32,268 bases of DNA, taken from positions 1-32,268 of the forward strand of contig CADBMD010000076.1 in the NCBI GenBank assembly GCA_902795735.1, in the 5' to 3' direction. Numbering within the stretch: the first letter of the stretch is position 1; each line of letters opens with the position of its first letter. The DNA comes from an uncultured Bacteroidia bacterium. GTDB taxonomy: Bacteria; Bacteroidota; Bacteroidia; Bacteroidales; UBA932. This document shows, piece after piece, positions 7,077 to 15,037 of this stretch. Position numbers and translations under genes: made by a program. The notes under the pieces are model-generated. The model was not told where the DNA came from. It worked only from the letters and a program-made list of their open reading frames with translations, and searched no databases.

Positions 7077-8798
7077 CTAGAGGGTCTGGCCGCCGATGAA
7101 TTCCCGCATGATGGATGTCGGAGGAATTGCCGCTATCTCGGATGGCTGGAGGGCTACGATGTAGTCCAGGAACTTGAGCAGGCGGACCGCTTCGGTGTAA
7201 GCCGGAGAACAAGGCGATATACGCCTGAGGAGAGGCTCGGCATAATATTTCAGCATCGGGAGCTCGAAAATCAGGGCAGAGTTGAACAATGCATCCGCAT
7301 TCTCCTGGAACGGGAAGATATTCCTTGTCTCACCACGCCGCACACTGTCCCACAGCATAATTGTCTTTTCGGGATTCAGTCCACGTGTCCTATTGTCCCT
7401 TACCATGCGGCGGAGCAACCTGTTGTCGGATGTCGAAAGATTGACATTCTCATCAATGTTCAAGGACGTCAGTGCGGAAGCATAGACCCTGAATATCCTG
7501 GAGTTGTCCACTGCCGAGGTCATTTCGGGATTGAGGGCATGGATTCCTTCCATGATGAGGATGTCTTTCTCTTCAAGATGGATCTTATTCCCTACGAAAG
7601 TCCTGCAGCCGGCCTTGAAATCGAATTTGGGTATCTCCACCTCTTTCCCGGCAAGCAGATCGTTCAGCTGGCTGTTGAGGAATTCCAAGTCCATGGCATG
7701 CAGGGATTCGAAATCCGGCTTGCCATCTTCATCTATGGGAGTCCTGTCCCTGTCAACGAAATAGTTGTCAAGCTCGATAACTTTCGGTTTAAGTCCCAGG
7801 ACCTTGCACTGGAGAGCTATGCGGAGCGAGGAGGATGTCTTTCCGCTGGACGAAGGACCGGCAATCATCACTATCCTCTTCATCCCCCTGTTCTCGTAGA
7901 TCTTGTCGGCGATCCTGGCATAGGCCCTTTCATGCTGGGCTTCGGCCAGGTTTATTATTTCGATTGCCCGGCCGTCCTTTATAGCCGAATTGAGGGAACC
8001 GACACTTTCGATGCCGATTATTGAACACCAGTCGGAATATTCCTTCAATGTGGCAGCGATCTTGGCCTGACGCTTCATCGGAACGACCTTGGAGAAATCA
8101 GTCATGGCAGGCCCCTGGAGACAGAATCCCTGACCGATCCCGGTGATGTCGAACGTCTTGAGGAATCCTGTCGAAGGAATCAGCGGCCCATGCATGGTGT
8201 CCGCCTTGCCGTCGAGGTAGTAAACACTGCAGATGAATGTGCCTATGCTCTTCTGGAGTTCGGCTTTCTGAGGCTGGTTGTTCTTGAGGAAGATTTCCTG
8301 TGCCTCTTCGGAATTCATCTTGACCCTGGTGAAAGGCAGGTCCCTGGAGATGATTTCTTTCATCTTGGCCTTAATGGCGTCGATTTCATCGTCCGTAACG
8401 AAATAGACTTTGTTGCGGCCGTCTTCCATTTTGCCTTTCTCGATTATCTCGCAGTAAAGACCGCTGGGGAGAGAATGGTCCACAAGGAGTATCTTGTCCG
8501 GGAATAGCTCACGGACAGCATTCTGGAGAACGAAGCAAAGTGAACGGAGGTAGCACCGTCTGCCATCGGGATGGTTGAAGCCGATGAATTCCACCTGATG
8601 GAAAAGCATGGGCCGGTACTCCAGTTCCTTGAGTTTGTTGTCAACAAGGGCGGCGATGACATCCAGTTTCTGGCCGGTCTTGGGATCGGTGACCGTCTTG
8701 CACCATTTCCTGGAGAGGTCCTTCAATGTGCCTCCCATCTCTATCCTGTGGTTTTTGCCGTCGTTTTTGCAAAAAATCGTTATTTCGTTGTTGTCCAT
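7077..8798 (-). CDS. Nucleoside (uridine-type) kinase with N-terminal TGS/ThrRS-like region
   Basis: A 573-residue cytoplasmic protein. The N-terminal part (about 5-60) resembles a TGS domain and the following region (about 60-200) resembles the second additional domain of threonyl-tRNA synthetase. The C-terminal half is a phosphoribulokinase/uridine kinase P-loop domain with Walker A GPSSSGKT (residues 314-321) and the ELDNYF segment at about 342-347. This two-part arrangement is common in Bacteroidetes and Clostridia, where it is annotated as nucleoside kinase and is presumed to phosphorylate uridine-like nucleosides. I chose ATG at 8798 (MDNNEITIF) because the upstream extension in the same frame runs through the divergent promoter region and reads as non-coding. 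It diverges from the hydrolase gene across about 55 bp. Confidence 0.9.
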   Translation of the reverse strand: MDNNEITIFCKNDGKNHRIEMGGTLKDLSRKWCKTVTDPKTGQKLDVIAALVDNKLKELEYRPMLFHQVEFIGFNHPDGRRCYLRSLCFVLQNAVRELFPDKILLVDHSLPSGLYCEIIEKGKMEDGRNKVYFVTDDEIDAIKAKMKEIISRDLPFTRVKMNSEEAQEIFLKNNQPQKAELQKSIGTFICSVYYLDGKADTMHGPLIPSTGFLKTFDITGIGQGFCLQGPAMTDFSKVVPMKRQAKIAATLKEYSDWCSIIGIESVGSLNSAIKDGRAIEIINLAEAQHERAYARIADKIYENRGMKRIVMIAGPSSSGKTSSSLRIALQCKVLGLKPKVIELDNYFVDRDRTPIDEDGKPDFESLHAMDLEFLNSQLNDLLAGKEVEIPKFDFKAGCRTFVGNKIHLEEKDILIMEGIHALNPEMTSAVDNSRIFRVYASALTSLNIDENVNLSTSDNRLLRRMVRDNRTRGLNPEKTIMLWDSVRRGETRNIFPFQENADALFNSALIFELPMLKYYAEPLLRRISPCSPAYTEAVRLLKFLDYIVALQPSEIAAIPPTSIMREFIGGQTL

Positions 8799-8802
8799 GT
8801 TA

Positions 8803-8810
8803 CAAAGATA
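8803..8810 (-). promoter_or_regulatory. -7 box (TATCTTTG) for the nucleoside kinase
   Basis: On the minus strand this reads TATCTTTG, an exact match to the Bacteroidetes TAnnTTTG box. It ends only four bases before the kinase ATG, which would put the transcript start at or within a few bases of the start codon. No good -33 TTTG was found. Confidence 0.55.
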
Positions 8811-8823
8811 CTTAAAGTTTTTG

Positions 8824-8831
8824 TAGGTTTG
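8824..8831 (+). promoter_or_regulatory. -7 box (TAGGTTTG) for the secreted hydrolase
   Basis: An exact TAnnTTTG match about 22 bases before the hydrolase ATG, back-to-back with the minus-strand box at 8803-8810. Confidence 0.5.
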
Positions 8832-8853
8832 TAAAAGAAGCAAAGACATTGCC

Positions 8854-9987
8854 ATGAAAAAGATAATCTTCTTTTTGTTCCTCCTTTCTTCTATCATGCT
8901 GCAGGGCCAGGAGGTAAAATACATCCGTCCGGAAGTGGACATGACAGGTTTTCCGTCCGCCGAGGACCATTTTGACAGATTGTATTCCGGGGCAGAAGGA
9001 CGATATGCCTGGAGGAGCTGGAAAGGTAGTTACAAGAAATGGCAGAAGCATTTCCGGTCTGAACTTGAAAAGACGCTCGGTGTCGCCAAGATGAAGGAAG
9101 AGATGGGAAACTTTGTCCCTCAGGCGAGACAGTTTGACAGTGAAGACATGGGTGCATACACTCGCGAGCGCTGGGAGATCCTCACTGAACCCGATGTGTA
9201 TGTCCCAGTCGTGATCCTTCGGCCGAAGGGGATCGATGGGAAAACCGGCCTGATGGTCACGCCTCATGGCCATTCAAAGAACACCGAACTCTATGCCGGG
9301 GTCTATTGGAGCGAGGAAGACCGCTCCCTGGCCGAAGATGGTGAAAGGAATATCGCAGTGCAGGCTGTCCAGGAAGGGTTCATAGCCATCGCCCCCACCG
9401 CCAGGGCTTTTGGAAAGACCCGGACTGAGGAAGACCTTCGGGCAGATGCGACTTCGTCCTGCCATGACTACATGCTTCATGATCTGCTCATCGGAAGGAC
9501 TCCTGTCGGAGACAGAGTCTGGGATATCATGAAGATAATCGACTGGTCCATTGCGAACCTGCCGGTCGATCCGCGAAAGATAATCGTGTCTGGGCATTCA
9601 GGAGGGGGGACGGCGACGCTTTATGCAGGAGCCGTTGACCAGCGGATATCCATCTGCGTTCCTTCAGGGGCTTTCTCATCATATGAAGGCAGCATACTGG
9701 CTATGCGTCATTGTGAATGCAACTATATTCCCGGTATGCTGGACCTCGGAAACATGGGGGATCTCGCCGGCCTTCTCTCCGGGAGGTATCTTTGTATCAT
9801 ACAAGGGAAGGATGATGGGATTTTTCCTGTGGACGGAGCAAGGTCGGAATTCGAAAAGACCAAAGAGATATTCAGTGCTGCCGGAAAGGGGAAATGTGCA
9901 TTGGAAGTAGGAGACGGAGGCCACAGATATTACAAGACTCCGGCATGGAATTTCATCCATGCTGCCCTGGACGAGATGGGGTACTGA
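8854..9987 (+). CDS. Secreted alpha/beta hydrolase (acetyl-esterase-like, abhydrolase_7 type)
   Basis: A 377-residue protein with a signal peptide (residues 1-19, ending LQGQ). The alpha/beta hydrolase triad is complete: nucleophile S249 in GHSGG (247-251), acid D320 or D321 in GKDDGIFP, and H357 in GGHRYY. An oxyanion-side HGH motif sits at residues 138-140 (VTPHGHSKNT). The layout fits secreted Bacteroidales hydrolases related to acetyl-xylan esterases and dienelactone hydrolases; the substrate cannot be read from the sequence, and no polysaccharide-utilisation genes adjoin it. It is transcribed alone from a promoter in the divergent region with the nucleoside kinase. A T-rich stretch follows the stop (9988-10025). 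Confidence 0.85.
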   Translation: MKKIIFFLFLLSSIMLQGQEVKYIRPEVDMTGFPSAEDHFDRLYSGAEGRYAWRSWKGSYKKWQKHFRSELEKTLGVAKMKEEMGNFVPQARQFDSEDMGAYTRERWEILTEPDVYVPVVILRPKGIDGKTGLMVTPHGHSKNTELYAGVYWSEEDRSLAEDGERNIAVQAVQEGFIAIAPTARAFGKTRTEEDLRADATSSCHDYMLHDLLIGRTPVGDRVWDIMKIIDWSIANLPVDPRKIIVSGHSGGGTATLYAGAVDQRISICVPSGAFSSYEGSILAMRHCECNYIPGMLDLGNMGDLAGLLSGRYLCIIQGKDDGIFPVDGARSEFEKTKEIFSAAGKGKCALEVGDGGHRYYKTPAWNFIHAALDEMGY

Positions 9988-10081
9988 TTATTTTTCTGTT
10001 TCTTATCATTGTTTTTTTGTTTTTGAGGAGGACTTCGGTTCTCCTTTCGCATATTTGCATGACCGTTTTTGAACTTGAACT

Positions 10082-11644
10082 ATGCTTATCAACATCATTG
10101 CAGCGAAATGCATCGGGATAGAGGCTCAACCTGTGACAGTCGAGGTGGACATCACCCAGGGGATCGGAATCCATCTGGTAGGGATGGCCGACGTGGCAGT
10201 CAAGGAGAGCCTCCTGAGAACAGTTACCGCCCTTCAGGCCCTTGGCTTCAGGATTCCCGGAAAAAAGATTGTCATCAACCTTGCACCAGCTGACATGCAC
10301 AAGAACGGAGGCGGTTACGACCTTCCGATAGCCGTCGGCATCATTGCGGCTTCTGGGCAATGTAACTTGCCTGGGCTGGAGAAGTACCTGCTGATGGGGG
10401 AACTTGGCCTGGATGGTTCGGTGCGTGATGTGCAGGGAGGACTCCTTTTCGCCGACCTGTCTGCATCCCTTGGCCTGGAAGGATGCATCCTTCCTTTGAG
10501 ATCTTCCATGGAGGCTACGGAAAGTACTTCAAAGTCAGTCTTCGGCGTAAGCAACCTTGTAGATGTGCTGAGGATCCTGGAAGGGAAGGAGGATTGTTCC
10601 GACTTGCTTGTCTGGAATACTGGCCTCTATCATGAACTATCGGGGAAATCCGGGCCCAGGAGGGCTCCGGGCTGGGATATGATGGATTTCTCGGAAATAA
10701 TCGGCCAGGAAGGAGCTAAGCGGGGGACAGAGATAGCGGCGGCCGGAGGACACAATGTTCTTCTTCTCGGACCTCCAGGCAGCGGGAAGAGTTCCTTGGC
10801 GAAGGCTTTGGCGGGGATCCTCCCTCCGATGAACAGAGAAGAATCGATACTGACCAGCAGGATATATTCCGTGTGCGGACTGAAAGGGTCCGGAACAGGA
10901 CTGGTAAGGGAAAGACCGTTCAGGGCACCACATTACAGCGCATCCCTCCCGGCAATAATCGGTGGAGGAGCAGGGCAGGACATAAAGCCGGGAGAGGTGA
11001 CGCTCGCTCATAACGGGATACTTTTCATAGATGAATATGGCCAGATGCCGAAGTCTGTCCTGGAGGCACTTCGTGGGCCTATGGAGGATCGGAAAGTCGT
11101 TATCTCAAGGCTCCGGTCCAAACTGGAGTTCCCGTCATCGTTCATGCTGGTGGCTGCTTCCAACCCTTGTCCTTGCGGCTATTATGGAGAAGGTGACAGG
11201 TGCAGGTGCACTCCGGGCCAGAGGATCGCCTACCTCTCGAGGCTCTCCGGTCCCATACTGGACCGCATCGATATCCAGCTGTGGCTTCATCCGGTGCCGA
11301 CCCGGAAGCTTGTGGGAATGAGGAAGGGTGAAAAGAGCGCAGATGTGGCCCGGAGGGTCATGGCTGCACGGGAGATCCAGGCTTCACGTTTCGCTTCTGA
11401 AGGAATATTCACGAATGCCGAGATGAACAGCCGTATGATAGAAAGATTCTGCCCCCTGGATGAAACCTGCAAGACCGTGATGGAGAATCTGATAGAAAAG
11501 CTTGGCCTGTCCGCAAGGGCATATTCGAGGATCCTCAAGGTAGCCAGGACCATAGCTGACCTGGAAGGCTCGGAGCAGATCTGTCCTTCTTTCCTTACGG
11601 AGGCGGCTTCCTACCGCTTCCTTGACAAGAGGGAGGAACTCTGA
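10082..11644 (+). CDS. comM: ComM/YifB family Mg-chelatase-like AAA ATPase
   Basis: A 520-residue cytoplasmic protein. The N-terminal region (about 1-165) is the Lon-protease-like ChlI domain. The AAA core follows, with Walker A GPPGSGKS at 230-237, Walker B ILFIDE at about 313-318 and the NPCPCGYYGEG segment that marks the family near residue 362. The C-terminal helical Mg_chelatase_C domain ends the protein. In naturally competent bacteria ComM is a hexameric helicase that promotes branch migration during integration of incoming DNA; many non-competent bacteria keep it with unclear function. Length is normal for the family (about 510). A weak -7-like box (CATATTTG) lies at 10050-10057. Confidence 0.92.
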   Translation: MLINIIAAKCIGIEAQPVTVEVDITQGIGIHLVGMADVAVKESLLRTVTALQALGFRIPGKKIVINLAPADMHKNGGGYDLPIAVGIIAASGQCNLPGLEKYLLMGELGLDGSVRDVQGGLLFADLSASLGLEGCILPLRSSMEATESTSKSVFGVSNLVDVLRILEGKEDCSDLLVWNTGLYHELSGKSGPRRAPGWDMMDFSEIIGQEGAKRGTEIAAAGGHNVLLLGPPGSGKSSLAKALAGILPPMNREESILTSRIYSVCGLKGSGTGLVRERPFRAPHYSASLPAIIGGGAGQDIKPGEVTLAHNGILFIDEYGQMPKSVLEALRGPMEDRKVVISRLRSKLEFPSSFMLVAASNPCPCGYYGEGDRCRCTPGQRIAYLSRLSGPILDRIDIQLWLHPVPTRKLVGMRKGEKSADVARRVMAAREIQASRFASEGIFTNAEMNSRMIERFCPLDETCKTVMENLIEKLGLSARAYSRILKVARTIADLEGSEQICPSFLTEAASYRFLDKREEL

Positions 11645-11654
11645 AAAAAATGAG

Positions 11655-11662
11655 TATATTTG
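11655..11662 (+). promoter_or_regulatory. -7 box (TATATTTG) for the TM2/envelope gene cluster
   Basis: An exact TAnnTTTG match between the comM stop (11644) and the TM2 gene ATG (11687). It predicts a start near 11668 and a leader of about 20 bases. Confidence 0.6.
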
Positions 11663-11686
11663 TTGTGGCAAAAAACAAATTGTGCA

Positions 11687-12127
11687 ATGAAAAAGTTTCT
11701 AATTGTTCTGGTCGCCATGTTTGCGATCACTACGGTAGCATCAGCCGCCTCCTACAAACTCGATGACGAGGCTATTGACAGTGCAATCGAAAACGCTACG
11801 GCGATTTCTCCGGTCGAGCTTATGAACGAGGTTCCTGCTTCCGTTTCTGCAGGGCTCATGCTCCCTTCTGCAGCTCCCTCAGTCTCAATGGCTTCTTCCA
11901 AGAGCCCCGTGGCAGCTATCCTCCTTACCTTCTTCCTTGGTGAGTTCGGAGTCCATCGTCATTACATGGGCACCAGGCCTTGGATGTGGGCAATCTACAC
12001 TTTCACTTTCGGAGGAATCTTCGGAGTTGTCCCGTTCGTTGATTTCATCGTAGAGATCGTTGCTACGGTCGAAGACAATTCGGTCGCACGCTATTGCGGC
12101 AACACCTCATTCTTCATGTGGGGTTAA
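11687..12127 (+). CDS. Exported TM2-domain protein
   Basis: A 146-residue protein with a signal peptide (MKKFLIVLVAMF..., cleavage near residue 23 after ASA). A polar stretch precedes two hydrophobic helices making up a TM2 domain: PVAAILLTFFLGEFGVHRHY, with the GxxGxHRxYxG pattern, then a second helix near GGIFGVVPFVDFIVEIV. TM2 proteins in Bacteroidales are common and mostly uncharacterised. The start at 11687 is the ATG just before the signal peptide, downstream of the promoter box. The TAA overlaps the next ATG by one base (TAATG), so translation of the next gene is probably coupled. Confidence 0.85.
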   Translation: MKKFLIVLVAMFAITTVASAASYKLDDEAIDSAIENATAISPVELMNEVPASVSAGLMLPSAAPSVSMASSKSPVAAILLTFFLGEFGVHRHYMGTRPWMWAIYTFTFGGIFGVVPFVDFIVEIVATVEDNSVARYCGNTSFFMWG

Positions 12128-12849
12128 TGCATCGCAGCTGGCTACTGATAGTATTTTTGATCATCACCTCCTTTTCAGCTGCGGCTCAGCGCAGAGTCGC
12201 GGCTGACGTGGAGGTGAAGACTATGTATGCCGGAAAGGTAACGACGGTAAAGAACAAGGTCTATTGCAATTCTTCAGGCCGGATGGTACGTGTCTTCGAC
12301 TCTCCGAGCCTCTATTACACAGTCACCAACCCTAACGGTGAATTCAGTCTCTACATCCCGGAGACGAATGAGGTCTATTCCGACAGGAAAGACGATTTCA
12401 GCGACAAGGATGACCTTGTCTATCTTTTCCTTTCCGGAAGGAGCGGCGACATGGGTCTCAGCCTGTATGGCTACAAGCTTTCTTCTACGTCCCAGGAAGG
12501 CGAAGGCCTTGTCAAGAGGACCTATGTACCTGCCGTCAAGGGGAAAGGCGTGGCCAAGGTCGAACTGGTCCTGGAGAACTACCTCCCGATCTACCTTGCC
12601 TACTACGATGCCGGCGGAGCGGTAGTAAGCAAGACCTACCTCTCTTCATATTCAAAGTTCACAAACTTCGTCTTGCCACTCCGGGTCACTTCCGTCCAGT
12701 TTACCTCCAAGAAAGATTCTACCTTGGTGCGGACCGTCTATTCGAATGTCCGTCTTGACGGAGACGACCCCATGTTCGATTTTCAAGTCCCGGCTGATGC
12801 CAAGCCTGTAAAACAGGCTTCTGCAGGCAAGAAACCGGCCAGGAAATGA
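12127..12849 (+). CDS. Exported LolA-like protein (hypothetical)
   Basis: A 240-residue protein with a clear signal peptide (MHRSWLLIVFLIITSF..., ending AAAQ at residue 21). The mature part is beta-rich: a strand set around VKTMYAGKVTTVKNKVYC, then a long middle region and a C-terminal stretch ending in DFQVPADAKPV. The ending resembles the F-x-x-P-x-(D/G)-(A/V) closing strand of LolA/LppX-type periplasmic lipoprotein carriers. That makes a LolA-superfamily fold plausible but not proven. The C-terminus is Lys-rich. It sits between the TM2 gene (one-base overlap) and two membrane/TPR proteins, so an envelope role is likely. Confidence 0.65.
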   Translation: MHRSWLLIVFLIITSFSAAAQRRVAADVEVKTMYAGKVTTVKNKVYCNSSGRMVRVFDSPSLYYTVTNPNGEFSLYIPETNEVYSDRKDDFSDKDDLVYLFLSGRSGDMGLSLYGYKLSSTSQEGEGLVKRTYVPAVKGKGVAKVELVLENYLPIYLAYYDAGGAVVSKTYLSSYSKFTNFVLPLRVTSVQFTSKKDSTLVRTVYSNVRLDGDDPMFDFQVPADAKPVKQASAGKKPARK

Positions 12850-12858
12850 CCTAGCCCT

Positions 12859-13866
12859 ATGTGCCGGCGGCTCCAGTTGACAATCCTGACTGTCCTGTCC
12901 TTGTTTTCCATGGGCGGGCACTTTCATTTATCGGGCCAGTCCCGCTCGATCCTGGGGCTTCCGGATCGGATAATGTCGTCTTCAAGGATCGGAAAGGCCT
13001 CCCAGCGCCCTTCATTGATCCTTCCACCTCCCGACACAGTGAGAATGACATTCCCTTTGGGAGGTGCCAGGAATGTCTCTGAAGATATAGACTTTTTCAA
13101 TTATTTGCTGGATAATGAGTTGAGGCAGGACGCCATTACGCTGGTCCAAATGCCTTACAAAGACTCGGACACCCTTGACTTCATCCGGGCGAAAGTTCTC
13201 TTTTCGGACCGGAAGCTGTCACAGGCGGCCGACCTTTTCAGCCTTGTCCCTTTGGAGTCTCGGTTCGGAGCGGAATCTTTCTCCTACAGGGTGGTTTCCC
13301 TGGCGACCTTGGGACGACTTGACGAAGCATCATACCTTCTTTCTTCCGGGAATATTCCTGCCGCATTTTCCGGAAGCGGTCCTTATGCAGAACTGGCTGC
13401 CCTGCAAAGGGCTGGGCTGGCGATAATGCAGGGAAAAGAAGGAGAATGGAGGAGCGATTCAGCATTATTCTCTTATCGGGATTACACCTTGGCGGAAGCC
13501 GAGAGAATCGTTTCGGAGATAGGAGCAGGAAGATTCGACGCCAAACGTAAACATGCAGGAGTGGCCGCCTTGGCTTCTGCAGTGGTTCCTGGTGCAGGGA
13601 AGGTCTATTCCGGGAGGCTCGGAGAGGGAGTGGCCGCCTTCCTTACGGTGGGTTCGCTTGGAGCCATAACTGCGGAAAACTGGAAGAAGCATGGAGGCAA
13701 GGACTGGAGGACCATAGCCGCCGGTTCCCTTTGTGCTGCTTTTTATCTCGGGAATATTTATGGAAGTTACATGTCAGTCAGCATAGAAAGAGATGAACGT
13801 GTCGCATCAGAGAATGCTCTCATCCTTTATCATCTGCATCTCCCTCTTCGTAGCATTTTCCGTTGA
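12859..13866 (+). CDS. Exported TPR-like protein with C-terminal membrane domain (hypothetical)
   Basis: A 335-residue protein. Residues 1-27 look like a signal peptide or anchor. The middle (about 85-220) has helical TPR-like spacing (FRIAKVL..., YRVVSLATLGRLDEASYLLS). The C-terminal third contains ALASAVVPGAGKVYSGR followed by hydrophobic helices, reminiscent of the PGxGxxYxG motif of TM2-like and DUF5683-like membrane domains. It starts nine bases after the preceding stop and overlaps the next gene by 74 bases. The next gene has the same TPR-plus-membrane design, so they are probably ancient paralogues. I do not recognise a characterised family. Confidence 0.7.
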   Translation: MCRRLQLTILTVLSLFSMGGHFHLSGQSRSILGLPDRIMSSSRIGKASQRPSLILPPPDTVRMTFPLGGARNVSEDIDFFNYLLDNELRQDAITLVQMPYKDSDTLDFIRAKVLFSDRKLSQAADLFSLVPLESRFGAESFSYRVVSLATLGRLDEASYLLSSGNIPAAFSGSGPYAELAALQRAGLAIMQGKEGEWRSDSALFSYRDYTLAEAERIVSEIGAGRFDAKRKHAGVAALASAVVPGAGKVYSGRLGEGVAAFLTVGSLGAITAENWKKHGGKDWRTIAAGSLCAAFYLGNIYGSYMSVSIERDERVASENALILYHLHLPLRSIFR

Positions 13867-14629
13867 GGGCCAGGTGCTTCCGGATGGACGGGGAGCAGAT
13901 GACCCGCTGGTGCAGGCGCTCCGGTGGGAAAGGGTCGTGTACGGATCGGACGACCCCGTGCGGACCCATCAGGCTCTGGAAGCGAAGGCTGGCTGTTATG
14001 CTGAAGCCGGTCTGTTCGAAGATGCAGTGGCAACATTGGAGCGGATCCGGATGTATCTCCTTGAGGCGGATGACGTTTCAGAGATCCTTCTGCTCAAGGC
14101 CCGTTACAGCCATCTCGCCGGGGACGATGGTACAGCTCTCGGGTATCTTGAAGAAAGTGGCAAGGCGGAGTCAGAGCCAGGATTGTATGCCGTCCTTCTG
14201 GCTGGCTCGTGGCGTCTGTCTGAGGCCCGGGAATGGGCGTTGCGATGGGCTGGGGATGATGTCTCCAGGAAAGAGGCTGTCAGGAAACTGTTCAAGAAGG
14301 CACCTCATTTCAAGAAAGAGGGCACGGCTACCCTTCTGTCCATGATCCCTCCGGCCGGCCAGATGTATCTTGGAAAGCCTTCGGCTGGGGCGGCGTCCTT
14401 GCTGCTCAATGCAGGCGCAGCAGCTTTCACAGCCTTGGAACTGCTCGACCACAACTGGGTGACAGGCTTCCTTGGCGGAGGACTGCTTCTTAACGAAACC
14501 TATTTCAAGGCCAATCTCCAGAAAAACCTATCCCGGCTGGACGATGTCAACCGGGTTGCAGCGAAGCGTTTTTCAAGTGAGTTGGAGGCCTTGCTGGCTC
14601 CGTCAGTCTTCCCAAGAAAGGACCCTTGA
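13793..14629 (+). CDS. Exported TPR-like protein with C-terminal membrane domain, paralogue of the preceding gene
   Basis: A 278-residue protein with a signal peptide (hydrophobic FIICISLFVAFSVEGQ, residues about 12-27), helical repeat-like residues about 40-170 and a C-terminal domain starting TATLLSMIPPAGQMYLGK. This is the counterpart of ASAVVPGAGKVYSGR in the upstream protein. The start at 13793 gives a 74-base overlap with the upstream gene; ATG 13814 would reduce it to 53 bases and still keep the signal peptide. The 3' end overlaps the convergent tsaE by 27 bases. Function unknown. Confidence 0.7.
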   Translation: MNVSHQRMLSSFIICISLFVAFSVEGQVLPDGRGADDPLVQALRWERVVYGSDDPVRTHQALEAKAGCYAEAGLFEDAVATLERIRMYLLEADDVSEILLLKARYSHLAGDDGTALGYLEESGKAESEPGLYAVLLAGSWRLSEAREWALRWAGDDVSRKEAVRKLFKKAPHFKKEGTATLLSMIPPAGQMYLGKPSAGAASLLLNAGAAAFTALELLDHNWVTGFLGGGLLLNETYFKANLQKNLSRLDDVNRVAAKRFSSELEALLAPSVFPRKDP

Positions 14630-15028
14630 ATCGTCCGGGGCTACGCTGATCGTGACGACCAGTGTGTCCTCCGGGAGGATGTCTTCAATGTTCTCAGGCC
14701 ATTCGATCACGCACAGGCAGCCGCTGTCGATGTAGTCGTAGAAACCGATGTCAAGGGCCTCGGAAACCTTGTTGATGCGGTAGAAATCGAAATGGTACAT
14801 GGGCTCTCCGGTGCCGGTCCTATATTCATTGACTATCGCGAATGTAGGTGAACTGACAGCATCTTCCCTTACTCCCAGCTTGCGGCAGAGAGCCGTGGTG
14901 AACGTGGTCTTTCCGGCGCCCATGGGGGCATGGAATGCAATTATCCGGTGACCTTCTATGCTCGACAGGAATTCTTCCGCCGCCCTGTCAAGGTCTCCGA
15001 GATTCTTTATGGTGATGGTGTGTTTCAT
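14603..15028 (-). CDS. tsaE: TsaE: ATPase of tRNA t6A synthesis
   Basis: A 141-residue cytoplasmic P-loop protein. Walker A is APMGAGKT (34-41), and the family signatures SSPTF (59-63), HFDFYR (79-84) and VIEWPENI (107-114) are all present. TsaE works with TsaB and TsaD to add the threonylcarbamoyl group to A37 of ANN-decoding tRNAs. Length is typical. It is the last gene of a minus-strand run (TPR protein, EnvC-like, tsaE), nine bases after the EnvC-like stop. Its end overlaps the convergent plus-strand gene by 27 bases, leaving no room for a separate terminator. Confidence 0.93.
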   Translation of the reverse strand: MKHTITIKNLGDLDRAAEEFLSSIEGHRIIAFHAPMGAGKTTFTTALCRKLGVREDAVSSPTFAIVNEYRTGTGEPMYHFDFYRINKVSEALDIGFYDYIDSGCLCVIEWPENIEDILPEDTLVVTISVAPDDSRVLSWED

Positions 15029-15037
15029 CTTCTTGGT

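Noticed and set aside
6802..7212. 136-residue minus-strand ORF with repeated 17-residue motifs
   Set aside because: Its repetitive peptide is just the 51-base DNA repeat translated, and it overlaps the end of the nucleoside kinase.
7050..8024. 324-residue plus-strand ORF
   Set aside because: It is the antisense shadow of the nucleoside kinase.
8799..8942. Upstream extension of the nucleoside kinase to 8942
   Set aside because: The extension would cross the divergent promoter boxes and overlap the hydrolase coding start; the residues are unlike the family.
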